64,000 bases of DNA from Calycina herbarum. Lineage: Eukaryota > Ascomycota > Leotiomycetes > Helotiales > Pezizellaceae. The notes beneath the pieces are model-generated. The model did no database searches, was not told the origin of the DNA, and worked only from the letters and a program-made list of their open reading frames with translations. Both the position numbers and the translations under genes were made by a program. The DNA lies in assembly GCA_001414485.1 (NCBI GenBank), contig LLEY01000020.1, positions 372,001-436,000 on the forward strand. The letters run 5' to 3'. Positions 21,701-32,086 of the stretch are shown here, piece after piece (the stretch's first letter is position 1; each line of letters begins with the position of its first letter).

Positions 21701-22805
21701 ATGGCGGACACCACAGGCGCCAGCACTACTGCCGATCCAGTCATCGAGAAGAAGGAGACCGAGCCTACCACTAGCTCTGCTACCACCGACGGATCTACCA
21801 AGAAGGAGGAGAGCGCGGTACGTCTAGTAGTCCCGTTTGTCGCGATGTTGCGGAAGACCAAGCTTGAGCTTTGGCTTGGTGGGGGTTGGCGGGGAAGAGG
21901 AGGGGTATCATGATTTTTTTACTGACGATGAAATTTGGTTCGCAGACTTTGACCGAGCAAGCCACCAGTGCTGCAACCACCGCTGCCACCGCTGCCACCA
22001 CTGCCGCCGCAGGTGTTAAGGATAATGTGTTCTCGATGTTCGGAGGAGGAGCCAAGAAGGAGAAGGTTGAAGACGAGGACCGTGGCGACAACTCCGGATC
22101 TGCAAAAGCCCAGAAGGAGGCTGCTGCTTCAGAGAACCCCGAGGTATGCCAACAAATTAAATCTATCGTAGTCGGGAGTATACATGCGCAAGGACGTTTG
22201 CTGACCTGCCTTGTGATGTAGGACGAGGCACCAGAGTCTGAGGACGTTCACTTTGAGCCAGTCATCCGCCTCACCGAGAAAGTCGAAGTCAAGACCAACG
22301 AAGAGCTCGAGGAGCAGATGTTCAAGATGCGCGCCAAGCTCTTCAAGTTCGACAAGAGCAACAACGAGTGGAAGGAGCGTGGAACTGGTGATGTCAGACT
22401 CTTGAAGCACAAGGAGAACCAGAAGACAAGATTGGTTATGCGCCGAGACAAGACTTTGAAGGTTTGCGCCAACCACTACAGTATGTACATATCTATTGCT
22501 TCTCCCTAGGACCGAAATTTTGTTTGGAAGCGGTGCTAACTTCCCTAGTCGTCCCTGAGATGAAGCTCTCTCCCAACGTTGGATCAGACCGAAGCTGGGT
22601 TTGGAATGCTGCCGCCGATGTTAGTGAGGGTGAGCCAGAGGCACAAACTCTCGCCATTCGATTCGCCAATTCTGATAGTAAGTTGATTACTCCATGTTCT
22701 TATCGTTATGCAATGACTAACGGGTCGATCACAGATGCCAACCAATTCAAAGAGGCATTCATCAAGGCCCAACAGGATAACGAGGTTCTCTTCGCCAAGT
22801 CTTAA
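21701..22805 (+). CDS. YRB1: Ran-specific GTPase-activating protein 1 / RanBP1
   Basis: The protein binds Ran-GTP and, with RanGAP, promotes GTP hydrolysis to release cargo after nuclear export. Exons 21701-21817, 21946-22143, 22222-22480, 22549-22677 and 22735-22805 give 257 residues; all junctions keep frame. Residues 1-110 are an acidic, Ala/Thr-rich extension (TAATTAAAG and similar). The Ran-binding domain occupies about 113-250: [20 protein letters not shown], then the conserved [47 protein letters not shown] and [20 protein letters not shown] blocks. The C-terminus, FAKS, is short and lacks the leucine-rich export signal of vertebrate RanBP1. Confidence 0.95.
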
Positions 22806-24617
22806 ACAGCTCATATCCAACTTTACGCATCGAGGATCCAACTCAACCAAGTAACGACCCCTTCCACACCATTCACGAAAGTCACGAGAACCCCTTTTGC
22901 ACGAAATACATCATCCTTTTCCCCCAAACAAAAACACAAATTGCCCCACTCGCGCGTTACGGTGATTTTGTTTCGGCGAGAAATTTTCCCCCAACACCTC
23001 TTTTTGTAAACAATCATTGGGTTTCTTGTCCCTTGGCGGGAACCTGACGATATTTTTCTTCTTCTTCTTCTCCCCTTTCATACTTCATGCATTGTGTGGC
23101 GAAGTCATAGATTTGATGGTAGCGGTGGACATTGAGCGAGTTCTTTTACCTCTTGAGATCAAGTCGTTCTTCGGTTCTGGCTGGCTTGAGGGGCGGGACT
23201 CGAGATGGGGAGGGGGCTCTTGAGGTTGTAGTTAGACTAAATAGCAGTCCCTCTTTGTCCTGTGTTTGTGTTGATCAAGTGAATTGATGCATTGTGTGTG
23301 TGTTTTTGGTGTTTGTTGGGGTGTATAGTACTGCATGTATGGGCACCAGGTGGTATACATATTTGTAAATTCGTAAATTACTGAGACCCGGTGTGAAGGA
23401 ATGAAATGAATTTTTGTCCTTGTAACGTACCTCAGCATTACCAAGGACCAACAGTATCTCCAAAATTAATCAGTAGGACATCTTACACTTGATGGTTCAA
23501 TCCAGCTGGTAAGGTAACGGCCATCGTTCTGCGTACACTTGCTAGCTAGAATTCCTTTCCCAAAAACGAGTTGATTGTGGTAGGATAATGGAACCGGTTG
23601 AATAATATCTCTTCAATTGCTCCAAGCGTTTAAAAAGAACATCATTCCACCTAGGGGTACGTAAGCTCCCAAACGTCCTGTATTGCGGACTATATCTTCC
23701 AACAAGCACCTGGTGGACAATAAACAGGTTACACATATTCCTTCTGTTGGAAAATTTGAAGTTCAATGAATTTTCTTGACATTGGTGTATTTGTCAAGCC
23801 AGCTTCCTGAACATAACTGTAGACTTTTTGACTGCAGCTGTTATTAGGAATTTGTGCTGTAGGAGCGTAGCACCACGGGTAAGGTCGAGATAGCTTCTTC
23901 CTTCTTACCTAGACAGTGTGAGTGGCGGGACCTCCATGAACGATACAAACCTACACCTAGACTTGGGATAAGATCTCACATCAAGGTTGCATTTAAACCC
24001 TTTAAAGGTCAGAAACAATGTTAATAAATCAGTTCTGCTTTTATCGATCTTTTTTGTAAATTTTACGACCCTGTTGTGTTGAATTGTACATATCTTAAAA
24101 TGAGAGCTCGTTTCTTGGGTAGCAGCGCCTATCGCCGGACTTGATAAAACTACAACTGCAAATTAGATCAATCTTAAATTCTTGCGTTTTTATTTGAGGC
24201 CTTTACGAAAATCTGACGATCCAAAACAAGTACTTCAAAGCATAGATGAAATATAATATTTTTGTTGTGTCTTGGTTGTAGATTACAGTAATTCAACTAC
24301 TTTTTTTGTGTTCCACCAAGATGTCTACCAAGCGGACTGTCATATGCCTAATCTCCTTGTGTATTACTGGTACTATTTTATCTATACCTTATGTTTATAT
24401 ACTGTGCTGAAAATTAAGGGTAAAAGTGAGGTATTCCAGGTTCAATTCACTTAACGCCGAATTGGATCCTCAGGCTTTAACTCTGTCAACCCCACACTGC
24501 ACCTGCTGTCGCGAGCTTCACACGCGTGCACCGATTCGCAACCAACTTGGAGTCAACCTCAAGCTTGCCACCCGACACTCCACCTACCTTCGTGCCTATA
24601 CAGCAGCCAAAGCCAAT
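22806..24617. other. Intergenic region
   Basis: 1.8 kb without a supported gene. It includes the 3' region of YRB1, a TTCTTCTTCTTCTTCT run near 23,056, a TG-rich stretch near 23,290-23,320 and the TAF14 promoter. I see no conserved peptide in any frame and no tRNA-like structure. Confidence 0.5.
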
Positions 24618-25662
24618 ATGGTTTCCCCAGATGTGAGTCTCAAGCTCTTCTTTGGTTGTTTAACAATGGTCTACGCCATTGCGCCTAGTGCATCAACTGG
24701 CGCATCATGGAGACGTGCTGATACTTTCCACAGGTGAAAAGAACCGTGAAGCTGGTCACTGAACAACGCAATATGTAAGCCTAGTCCTTGCCCTCTCTCT
24801 CCTTCAGCGCGTATGCTAATTGACTGGTGTATAGCAACAAGCCCCCTGTCCAGGAAGGTTTCCCTATGAAGGAATGGAGCATCAACATCTACCTACTTGA
24901 CGAAGCTGGAAAGGAGAAGCCAGCAAGCTGTTTCACCAAGGCAGTCTACAATCTCCATCCTTCCTTCGAGAACCCGACTCAAAGTACGTATAATCCTTCC
25001 GCCACATGGTATTACACAAGTCATCACAGAGGATGGGGCGGGAAGAACAATGGCTAATGCGACATTGCGCATAGCTTTCCATTCGCAACCTTTCACCTGC
25101 CGAAATGAAGGGTGGGGTGAATTCGATATGACCATTGATCTCTATGTCAACGAGAAGAGCGGAAAGCACACGATCCAGCACGACCTCAACTTCGCAAACG
25201 AAAAGTACGAGGCCAAGCATACCATCGTATTCAAGAACCCTTCGAGCGCTCTTCTCAACATCTTGAGAGAGACTGGTCCGGTCCCTGGAGAAGAGAATGG
25301 CAGAAAGAAGGACTCGGAGAAGAAGCGCAAGAGACCTACGGGCAATGTCGATATTGAGAAATTGGCGGAAAACTTGGTTAAGCTTGATGAGGAGTCGCTC
25401 TTGCAGGTCGTTCAAATGATCCACGACAACAAGACGGCAGATACCTACACAAAGAACGATGTTGAACGTAAGTTTACCACTCCTCTCCGAGTTCTACTAT
25501 ATACACTGGTATCCATTTTACTTTACCATGCAGGTTACAAGGCAGCGCTAACTTGGTGTTTCAAATATAGAGGGCGAGTTCCACGTTGATCTTTACACTC
25601 TTCCTGATAACCTTACCAAGATGCTTTGGGACTACACCAACCAACAAGCTTATCTGCAGTAA
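24618..25662 (+). CDS. TAF14: YEATS-domain transcription factor subunit Taf14
   Basis: In yeast this protein is shared by TFIID, TFIIF, SWI/SNF, RSC, INO80 and NuA3 and reads acylated histone H3 lysines. Exons 24618-24632, 24734-24774, 24835-24983, 25075-25467 and 25571-25662 give 229 residues. The YEATS domain covers about 1-120: VKRTVKLVTEQRNINKPPVQ, FPMKEWSINIYLLDEAGKE, YNLHPSFENPT, then FTCRNEGWGEFDMTIDLYV. A basic linker (KKDSEKKRKRP) leads to a C-terminal ET-like region at about 165-229 (NLVKLDEESLLQVVQMIHDN, ending FHVDLYTLPDNLTKMLWDY). The first exon codes only MVSPD. The last intron (25468-25570) is needed: it joins NDVE to QGEFHVDLYTLP. Confidence 0.93.
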
Positions 25663-26007
25663 TCCTTCGTGGCGTTGGTGTATCTGATCAACTTGGTTCA
25701 CCTACATATTGCATTTGTATCCATGATACCATCCCTTGGGACCGCCTTTTAACTTCTCCTTTTCAGCACTCAAAACTTTCTGGCGTTTTTCTTTTCGCGA
25801 ATGGATATTACTTGAGTGGGGTTGAATTTTACGGTCTGGGTTTTTTTTCGCATAACGTTTGCATGGCATATGGGCATGGCATGACCTTGTCCTTCCTCTG
25901 AATTTCTTGCACTTGTTCTCAAGAGATCCTAGCTTGTGCTTTCGGGACTTTTCAACGATATCGGGCGGCGTACTTTTGGGTTCGATGATATGAATGGAAG
26001 GGTTCAA

Positions 26008-26040
<33 letters not shown>
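26008..26040 (+). repeat. Uninterrupted 33-base poly-G tract
   Basis: A pure run of G follows GGTTCAA and precedes CGCACCC. It lies about 350 bp beyond the TAF14 stop codon. A shorter 19-base G run occurs at 36405-36423. Confidence 0.95.
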
Positions 26041-26449
26041 CGCACCCTATTGTATTTAAGGGAGCGGGTCTGTAACGGTTTCGAGTGAGGGAAATGCTGG
26101 GATTTTTCTTTAGTTTCCTGGTTCTTTCACCTGCTTGGTAATGAGGAAAAATTTGAAAACATTCAAAGATAATGTGGTTTTGAAATTGTGATTTGGACGG
26201 CTTGAACTTCGCTCTCTTCCCCCTCTTCCATGTTGTATTAATTGAGAGCAGGAGATGAATTAGACTTCAAATTAAGTTTCTCTTTCGCTTTCGTCGTGGT
26301 AAGTCACTGGCAATTTCAAGTCAGAGAACGAAATACTTAAAGAACGGAGAAGGAACAGGATTATAGCCCTTTCTCTCGTTGCTCTCGTCCAGAGGGTGGT
26401 AATGCTGAATGCTAAACCCGGGACAAAGGGGTAAATGGCACGTGGGACT

Positions 26450-26535
26450 TTCTAGCTTACTGGCAGCTTACTCGAAGTTCACTTGAAGGTCACTTGAAGC
26501 ATACTGGTGGCTTACTCGCAGCTTACTCCCAGAGA
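26450..26535. repeat. Third patch of the TTACTCG repeat family
   Basis: The patch reads as AGCTTACTGGCAGCTTACTC, two TCACTTGAAG units, CATACTGGTGGCTTACTCGC and AGCTTACTCCC in succession. This is the same core as at 541-735 and 13,360-13,475, but without a GGCCCCC block. Confidence 0.5.
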
Positions 26536-26739
26536 GTTAGACAAAAAGAGGGTGTGGCTATCGGAGGGGGGTTGGTACAATGGATGGAGGACTCGGAAAA
26601 CTGGGGATGATGAAGATTGTTCGGGTTTCTCATGGCAATGGTGTTTTCCCGAAAACTTTAGTTTTCTACCAGGCGGGTTTCGCAAGTGACCTAAAGTTGA
26701 ATACATTCCCTTGGAATGAACTTACCATAAACATTAGAG

Positions 26740-27010
26740 GTACGGGATGTGCTACCAAAAATAGGAGTCCTAGAACTGGTATAGTTTATTTACTAATTAC
26801 GGAATTGACTAATCACGTTACTACTTTATAGTATGAAGCAGTCGGTCTAGTAAGCTAAGCTATTAAATCCTCTTGTTTGAAACGATTAGAATAATTCAAT
26901 CAATTAATCAAAGTGTTGACTATTTTAAAATAATTTCAACAAACTGATTCTAGAGAGTACGTCTAGGCAGAATTGGTCAACTATATAATTGATGAATGAA
27001 AGATACCTGT
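26740..27010. repeat. AT-rich repeat relic related to the 5.2 kb sequence
   Basis: ACGGAATTGACTAATCACGT, TATAGTATGAAGCAGTCG and GTCTAGTAAGCTAAGCTATT occur in the same order as ACCAATTAACCAATCATGTT, GTGAAGTATGAAGTCGTGAG and TCTAATAAATTTAATTATTA near 5,190-5,255. This suggests two decayed copies of one element. Another loosely similar stretch lies near 39,280-39,430. Boundaries are approximate. Confidence 0.4.
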
Positions 27011-27234
27011 TCAAATAATGCACTTATTCTAAAAGGCCATAACAGCTAATTTTATAGAACCAGACGACGTAGCAGGAAATGAACGATAACGTATTGAAGC
27101 AATTGGTCTTCAACCCAAGTATTCAAATCTACCTAAGTACTGCGTGGGGTATCTCATAAAACAAAGTGCAACCTCTTTTGCCCTCCCATGCCTCGAACGC
27201 CTGTAATGTATGATGCTGTGTTGTCCTCGATTGT

Positions 27235-27786
27235 TTATTCGTCGTCTCCAAAACTCAACTTGATTTTCTTGCTTCCCTTCGTCTTCGCAGGCTTCTTTGG
27301 TCCAACCTCTGCCTTCGAGTCGACCTTCTTTCCTTCCACGGGCTTTTCGGGCACCTTCGAGGTCTTCTTAACGTGTTCCCTAGCTTTATTATAGGCCGCC
27401 CCCTCATCCTCCTCCACACCAACGACCTTCCCGGCTTTCCTCTTCCTACTCCCGCCAATGCCTGCTACTCGCTCCTCCTTCCCCTTCTCTTTACCCTCCT
27501 CACCCTCGACTTTCGCATCTCCTTTGCCCTCTCCATCTGCGGTTTCTGATGGCTCAAGCTCTTTCTCTTTCTCCTCCCATTCGGATTTTGTCAAGGTCTC
27601 GCCGCTCTCTTCGTTGAAGTATACGGGTTCATCCTCAGCTTCGTCTTCTGCTGTGCGGACTTTCTTGGGCCGGGCGACGGTGTACTCGTGGCGGCCGGAG
27701 GAGGATGCGTTGTTTGCTTGGAGGCGGGCGAGGAAGGGAGGGAGGGTTGTGTCATAGGAGAGGTTTTTGGGAGTTATTTTCGACAT
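27235..27786 (-). CDS. DUF4604-domain protein
   Basis: A single exon of 183 residues. The N-terminus SKITPKNLSYDTTLPPFLAR and the segment EDEPVYFNEESGETLTKSEW are characteristic of the fungal and animal DUF4604 family. The rest is Lys/Glu-rich and probably disordered, ending KGSKKIKLSFGDDE. The basic clusters (GGSRKRKAGK and KTKGSKKIK) are compatible with nuclear location, which is an inference. Biochemical function is unknown. The gene converges with TAF14 upstream and is divergent from the mannosyltransferase gene downstream. Confidence 0.85.
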   Translation of the reverse strand: MSKITPKNLSYDTTLPPFLARLQANNASSSGRHEYTVARPKKVRTAEDEAEDEPVYFNEESGETLTKSEWEEKEKELEPSETADGEGKGDAKVEGEEGKEKGKEERVAGIGGSRKRKAGKVVGVEEDEGAAYNKAREHVKKTSKVPEKPVEGKKVDSKAEVGPKKPAKTKGSKKIKLSFGDDE

Positions 27787-28969
27787 TTCGAGGCACCTTA
27801 GGCGTGCTTGTGGGGTTGGATGGATCGCAATTGGGAGTTTTTATTGTGAAGCTCGGCATGTCATCGCGACGCCACACTAAAGAATGTCAAGTGCGGTGCA
27901 CTCCGTCAGACGAGTTCGTTTAAATTGTTCTTGAAAGAACCAGTCTACTGTGCCTATACGTGAAAGGTACTTTGGTACAAGATTGTCGGGATAGCTGGTG
28001 AAGCTTAAATGCTTTGCATCTGTCCCTTACGTAGAGGACCGTCAGGATATAGATTCAGCCCCAATCGATACGTTGATAGCAGCAAAGGTCGCTACTTTCT
28101 GGTTCGACGACGAGAGGCGATAGAAACTTGTCGTTCGAAGGCGAGAAAGGAAAGAATACGAATCAGTCCGAAATAGAATCGCCACCAGTCCGTTCAACGC
28201 CCGTTGAAAAGTTGGCCAGGCCAAGCTAGGTTGTTATCAAAAGTAGTTGAGGCGATTATGTAACTCTCCTTGGTCTGCAGGGTGAGATATGGCAGGATTT
28301 AGGGGTTTCTACGACAAAAATTAGATGCAAAACACCCGAATAAGTACCTCATTCTTGATAGCTATCACCTCATAAATCAACAGTCGCACTATCAACTATC
28401 GACTGTTGCATAATCCAGTCTCAACAAAACAGTTTCTTGCCTCTTCTCCTTGCTAAGTTTGGCTCTGCCAAGAATCACAGGGGGTTCCTTTAGCCGAGAT
28501 TCCTGTCTGCAGCGAAGCAGCCAGCGAGGTTCAACCTCCTATCGTGAAAGTCCGTCCTCTGTCCACAAAAACACCCATCGTCCAACCTCCCCCTTCCCCC
28601 TGGGCTTCGACAACAACCACAATCACCCCCCGAAATCCCGCGTATTGGATGTTCTAGACTCGTCGCTGCGAGTCTGCCGCTTTACGTTCAGAGACGAATT
28701 ATCTTCAATCCGACGCGTCATCGCATCGCAGCATCTTTCTCTCTCGAGGATATCTCCTCCAGCCGCTCGTTACCAGCACTGTCAAGCCTGCACATAGAGT
28801 TGCCTTGGGTTTTATCATCGTCCGCTCATCAATTCGATTCGATACTGCGCTCCAGAATACCATATTGTAATTACAACCCGACTGTCGACCTCTCCTCCCA
28901 ACTGGGGCCGACAAAAGCCCCCCTAATCTCGAATCCTCCCACGAATTCGAGGACAAGAATATCGCGACC
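27787..28969. other. Divergent promoter region
   Basis: About 1.2 kb between the divergent DUF4604 (-) and mannosyltransferase (+) genes. A CT- and AC-rich leader (28,540-28,960) precedes the mannosyltransferase ATG. Open frames on both strands between 28,450 and 29,240 overlap and have no domain. Confidence 0.6.
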
Positions 28970-30694
28970 ATGGGTTTCGTACAAAGGGTGATGAAGAGGC
29001 TGCCCACGTCACCGCCTCTGCCAACGATGGACGAGGTCAAGACCAAATCGAAAACGAATTCCAGATTAGCCTTCTTTCGTCGGCCTCTGAGGTTAAAGGG
29101 CAATTCGAGCATATCAATACCTCTTGGCGTCGTTTTACTTTTCCCATGTATAGTTGTTGTGTTGATCTTGGTGCTTTTTGTCCGCCATCCTAAATCAGGT
29201 GTCGGTATATTAATGCCAGCTGGAGCACCACCAGCCATCAGGTTCGTTGAGCTCCAAGGTCCGCGATATCACTGGACTTTTGCTAATTGGTTTGGCGGAA
29301 TAGGAAAATCAGCGAGGAGCATGACAAGGTGTTCGTGACCGGCTGTTTAGAGCCCGATACATCGAAGCCAAGAGCCAACGCAGCATTCGTGGTCCTGGCG
29401 AGAAATAAGGAATTGGATGGTGTAATCCAATCCGTCAAATCCATCGAGAGACATTTTAACAGATGGTATCACTACCCATATGTATTCTTGAACGATGAAA
29501 AGTTCAACGAAACCTTCAAGGAGACCATCCAGAATTATACAAGCGGAACTGTAGAGTTTGGACTTATCGACCCGAAAACATGGGGTTTCCCAGATTGGAT
29601 CGACCCCAAGGTTGCTAAAGAGGGCATTGCGAAACAAGGAGACGCTGCCATCATGTATGGTGGAATGGAAAGTTACCATGCCATGTGCAGATTCTACTCA
29701 GGGTATTTATGGCTTATCGTTTTGAGGAAATAGGCGCTGACAGGTACTAGCTTTTTCTACAACCACGAACTCTTGGACAAATATGAATGGTACTGGCGTT
29801 TGGAACCAGAGATCAAGTATTTCTGCGACATCACATAGTGGGTGTTCCATCAAACTTTATGCGACAAGAAACTGACAGCCTCTAGTGATCCATTCCTCAA
29901 GATGATCGAGACAAATAAGACATATGGTTTCACAATTGCAGTCAAGGAATTGAAGGAGACTGTACCCAATATCTTCCGGTACGCATCGGCATACAAGAGA
30001 GTCAACAACATTACATCACAAGGTTTATGGGAAATGTTCGTGGAGCCTCAACCGGATAAGCCAGAGGAAATCCCAGAGGACGATCCAAACTACAAGCCAC
30101 CTCTACCAGAGGAGATAATCCGAGGCGACCCATCTCGCGCATCTCTGCCGGACATCGACCCTGAAGCAATGGAAGGTGAAAAGTACAACATGTGTCATTT
30201 CTGGTCAAATTTCGAAATCGCAAAATTGAGTTGGTTCCGAAGCAAGCAATATCAAGATTTCTTCGATATGATGGATCGCAGTGGTGGATTTTGGATGGAG
30301 CGAGTAAGTGAAATTCATCGCCGCTATTTTCGTATTTGCTAACAAAACCCAGTGGGGTGATGCTCCGATTCACTCTCTAGCTGCTGGAGCACTTCTGGCT
30401 CCCAAAGACATCCACTACTTCCGTGACTTTGGTTATCGACACACCACTATCCAGCATTGTCCTGCGAATGCCCCTGCTCGTCAATTGGAACGATCACCTT
30501 TCCTTGAGATGACAACACAAGATGAGAAGAAACGAAGAGAAGAAGACGAGTACTGGGAGTCGTGGGATCCAGTGAAAGAAAATGGTGTAGGATGCAGATG
30601 CAGATGTGATACCGACATTGTGGATGTCGAGGGAAAGCAAGGATCTTGCTTGGCGGAATGGGTCGACGTAGCCGGTGGTTGGGCAAGCCCTTGA
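28970..30694 (+). CDS. Alpha-1,2-mannosyltransferase, KRE2/KTR/MNT family (GT15)
   Basis: A type II Golgi enzyme that transfers mannose from GDP-mannose during O- and N-glycan elongation. Five exons, 28970-29241, 29304-29702, 29751-29837, 29886-30303 and 30353-30694, give 505 residues. A short basic cytosolic tail precedes one membrane anchor at about 49-71 (IPLGVVLLFPCIVVVLILVL). The catalytic domain shows RANAAFVVLARNKELDGV, RHFNRWYHYPYVFLNDEKFN, AIMYGGMESYHAMCRFYSG, FYNHELLDKYEWYWRLEPEI, the nucleophile region YNMCHFWSNFEIAKL, and WGDAPIHSLAAG. A Pro/Glu-rich insert (EPQPDKPEEIPEDDPNYKPP) interrupts the domain before EGEKYNMCHF. The first intron uses an unusual GTTCGT donor. Which KTR paralogue this is cannot be settled from the sequence alone. 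Confidence 0.93.
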
Positions 30695-31275
30695 TAAATA
30701 ATGCTGTAGAAAACGAAACTTGGAATGGGGTGTCGGCGTTGGTGGTAGTTGAAAAAGCCTCAAGGTTCAGAGAGTTTTTCCAGAGTATATTTCTGGGCGA
30801 AACTTGGGCCAACTTTTAATCGGTGCAAAATTAGAGCCGACAAGAGAGGTTGGCTTTTTTTTGATCTGGCATGGGTATATCTGGCTCTGAGAGAAGGGGA
30901 AAGGAAAGGAATGATGCGATGGATGATCTGGAAAGGGAAGGGGGGAAATACTGTTCCCTTTTTTTCTGTATTTCTGGCATCATCATCATCCATCATCTTG
31001 TGTGGAAAGAAAGAGAGACACTTTGTATTCAAGGATTGAGCTGATTGACTGACTGAACTGACTCACGGCACACACACTTTTTAACGTGGTATTTGCATCA
31101 TGGCGTTGTTGTGTTTGTTATATTTTTACTTTTTTGGGGGAGTGTGGTATAAAGGACGGTTCTTGTCTAGTCTATATTCCAATGTGAAAATACTCTTGAA
31201 GATTCTTCTCATGTCCTCTTTTTCTGTGTATGAGGTGATTACTCAAAGGTCTGGTGGTGTTCAGTGTAAACAATG
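30695..31275. other. 3' region of the mannosyltransferase gene
   Basis: No gene. The stretch includes a CATCATCATCATCCATCATC run near 30,980 and TGACTGACTGAACTGACT near 31,045. Confidence 0.6.
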
Positions 31276-31640
31276 AATAGAATAGAATAGAGTAACGAGC
31301 AGTTACTCTTATTTACTCAAGAGTAACGTCGGGCCGATTATTGGTGATCAGCCCGGGGCCCGGAATAGTATAAGAGTACTTATATAATTCACTTGACTAT
31401 AGGCTTCTATCTAAATATAAGTATTTTTTACTTACTAATAAAAACAAAGAAGAAGAAAAGAGCGATTACTTTAAAGACAATTTCTTTAATATTTGATAGT
31501 ATCCTATTTTTGGTTTCAATTTCTATTTAAATATCACGTGTATTACTCTAAATAACTACTCGGAGTAATAGAGTAATTACTCAAGGAACTCGTTACTCTT
31601 ACTCTAGTCTACTCTACTCTGAGTTACTCTTTGTAATATT
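31276..31640. mobile_element. GAGTA-type inverted-repeat element (MITE-like)
   Basis: The left end has GAATA units and then AGAGTAACGAG (31289-31299). The right end has the reverse complement CTCGTTACTCT (31589-31599) and then TACTC units. The left arm also holds an inner pair, GTTACTCTTATTTACTC / GAGTAACG. The body is AT-rich, with a GC-rich patch at about 31,330-31,365 (CCCGGGGCCCGG). Its layout matches the element at 14,097-14,497 in the opposite orientation. There is no coding frame. Confidence 0.5.
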
Positions 31641-32086
31641 GAATGAGTACTTTCTTGCTTACACTGGTGGTGTTTTGCAACTCAATAGTGCCCTCCAAGG
31701 TTTACCGAGGTTGAATACTTAAACTGGATAAAGGTCAGCTACATCATGGATCAAGAAATGCAGGAATCTTCATGGATGCATATTCCCGAACAAAATGGAA
31801 CGGCACAGGATCTTGAGAAGTAGCTATTGCCATAGGTATCGCCTTACACCCTGAGATAACCCGTACAGAGTGTTTTTCATCTGAGTTTTTAACGTTCGTC
31901 GTCCTTTTTGTATCCACTGTTGTTATTTTCTCTGCTGTCGGGTTTCTGCTATTGTTTTTAGTCAATATTAATTGATCTATAACGTACTTCACAAGCGAGC
32001 TGGCCACCCAAGCGAGCTGGCCACTTTTTAAACCTTACAACAATCATCAACTTCTAGCTATATTATCTCTACCACACAACGCCTAA

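Larger units (their letters stand above)
25663..27234. other. Convergent intergenic region with repeats
   Basis: The region lies between the 3' ends of TAF14 (+) and the DUF4604 gene (-), so no promoter is required here. It contains a 33-base G run, a TTACTCG-family patch and an AT-rich repeat relic, all listed separately. No coding sequence was seen. Confidence 0.6.
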
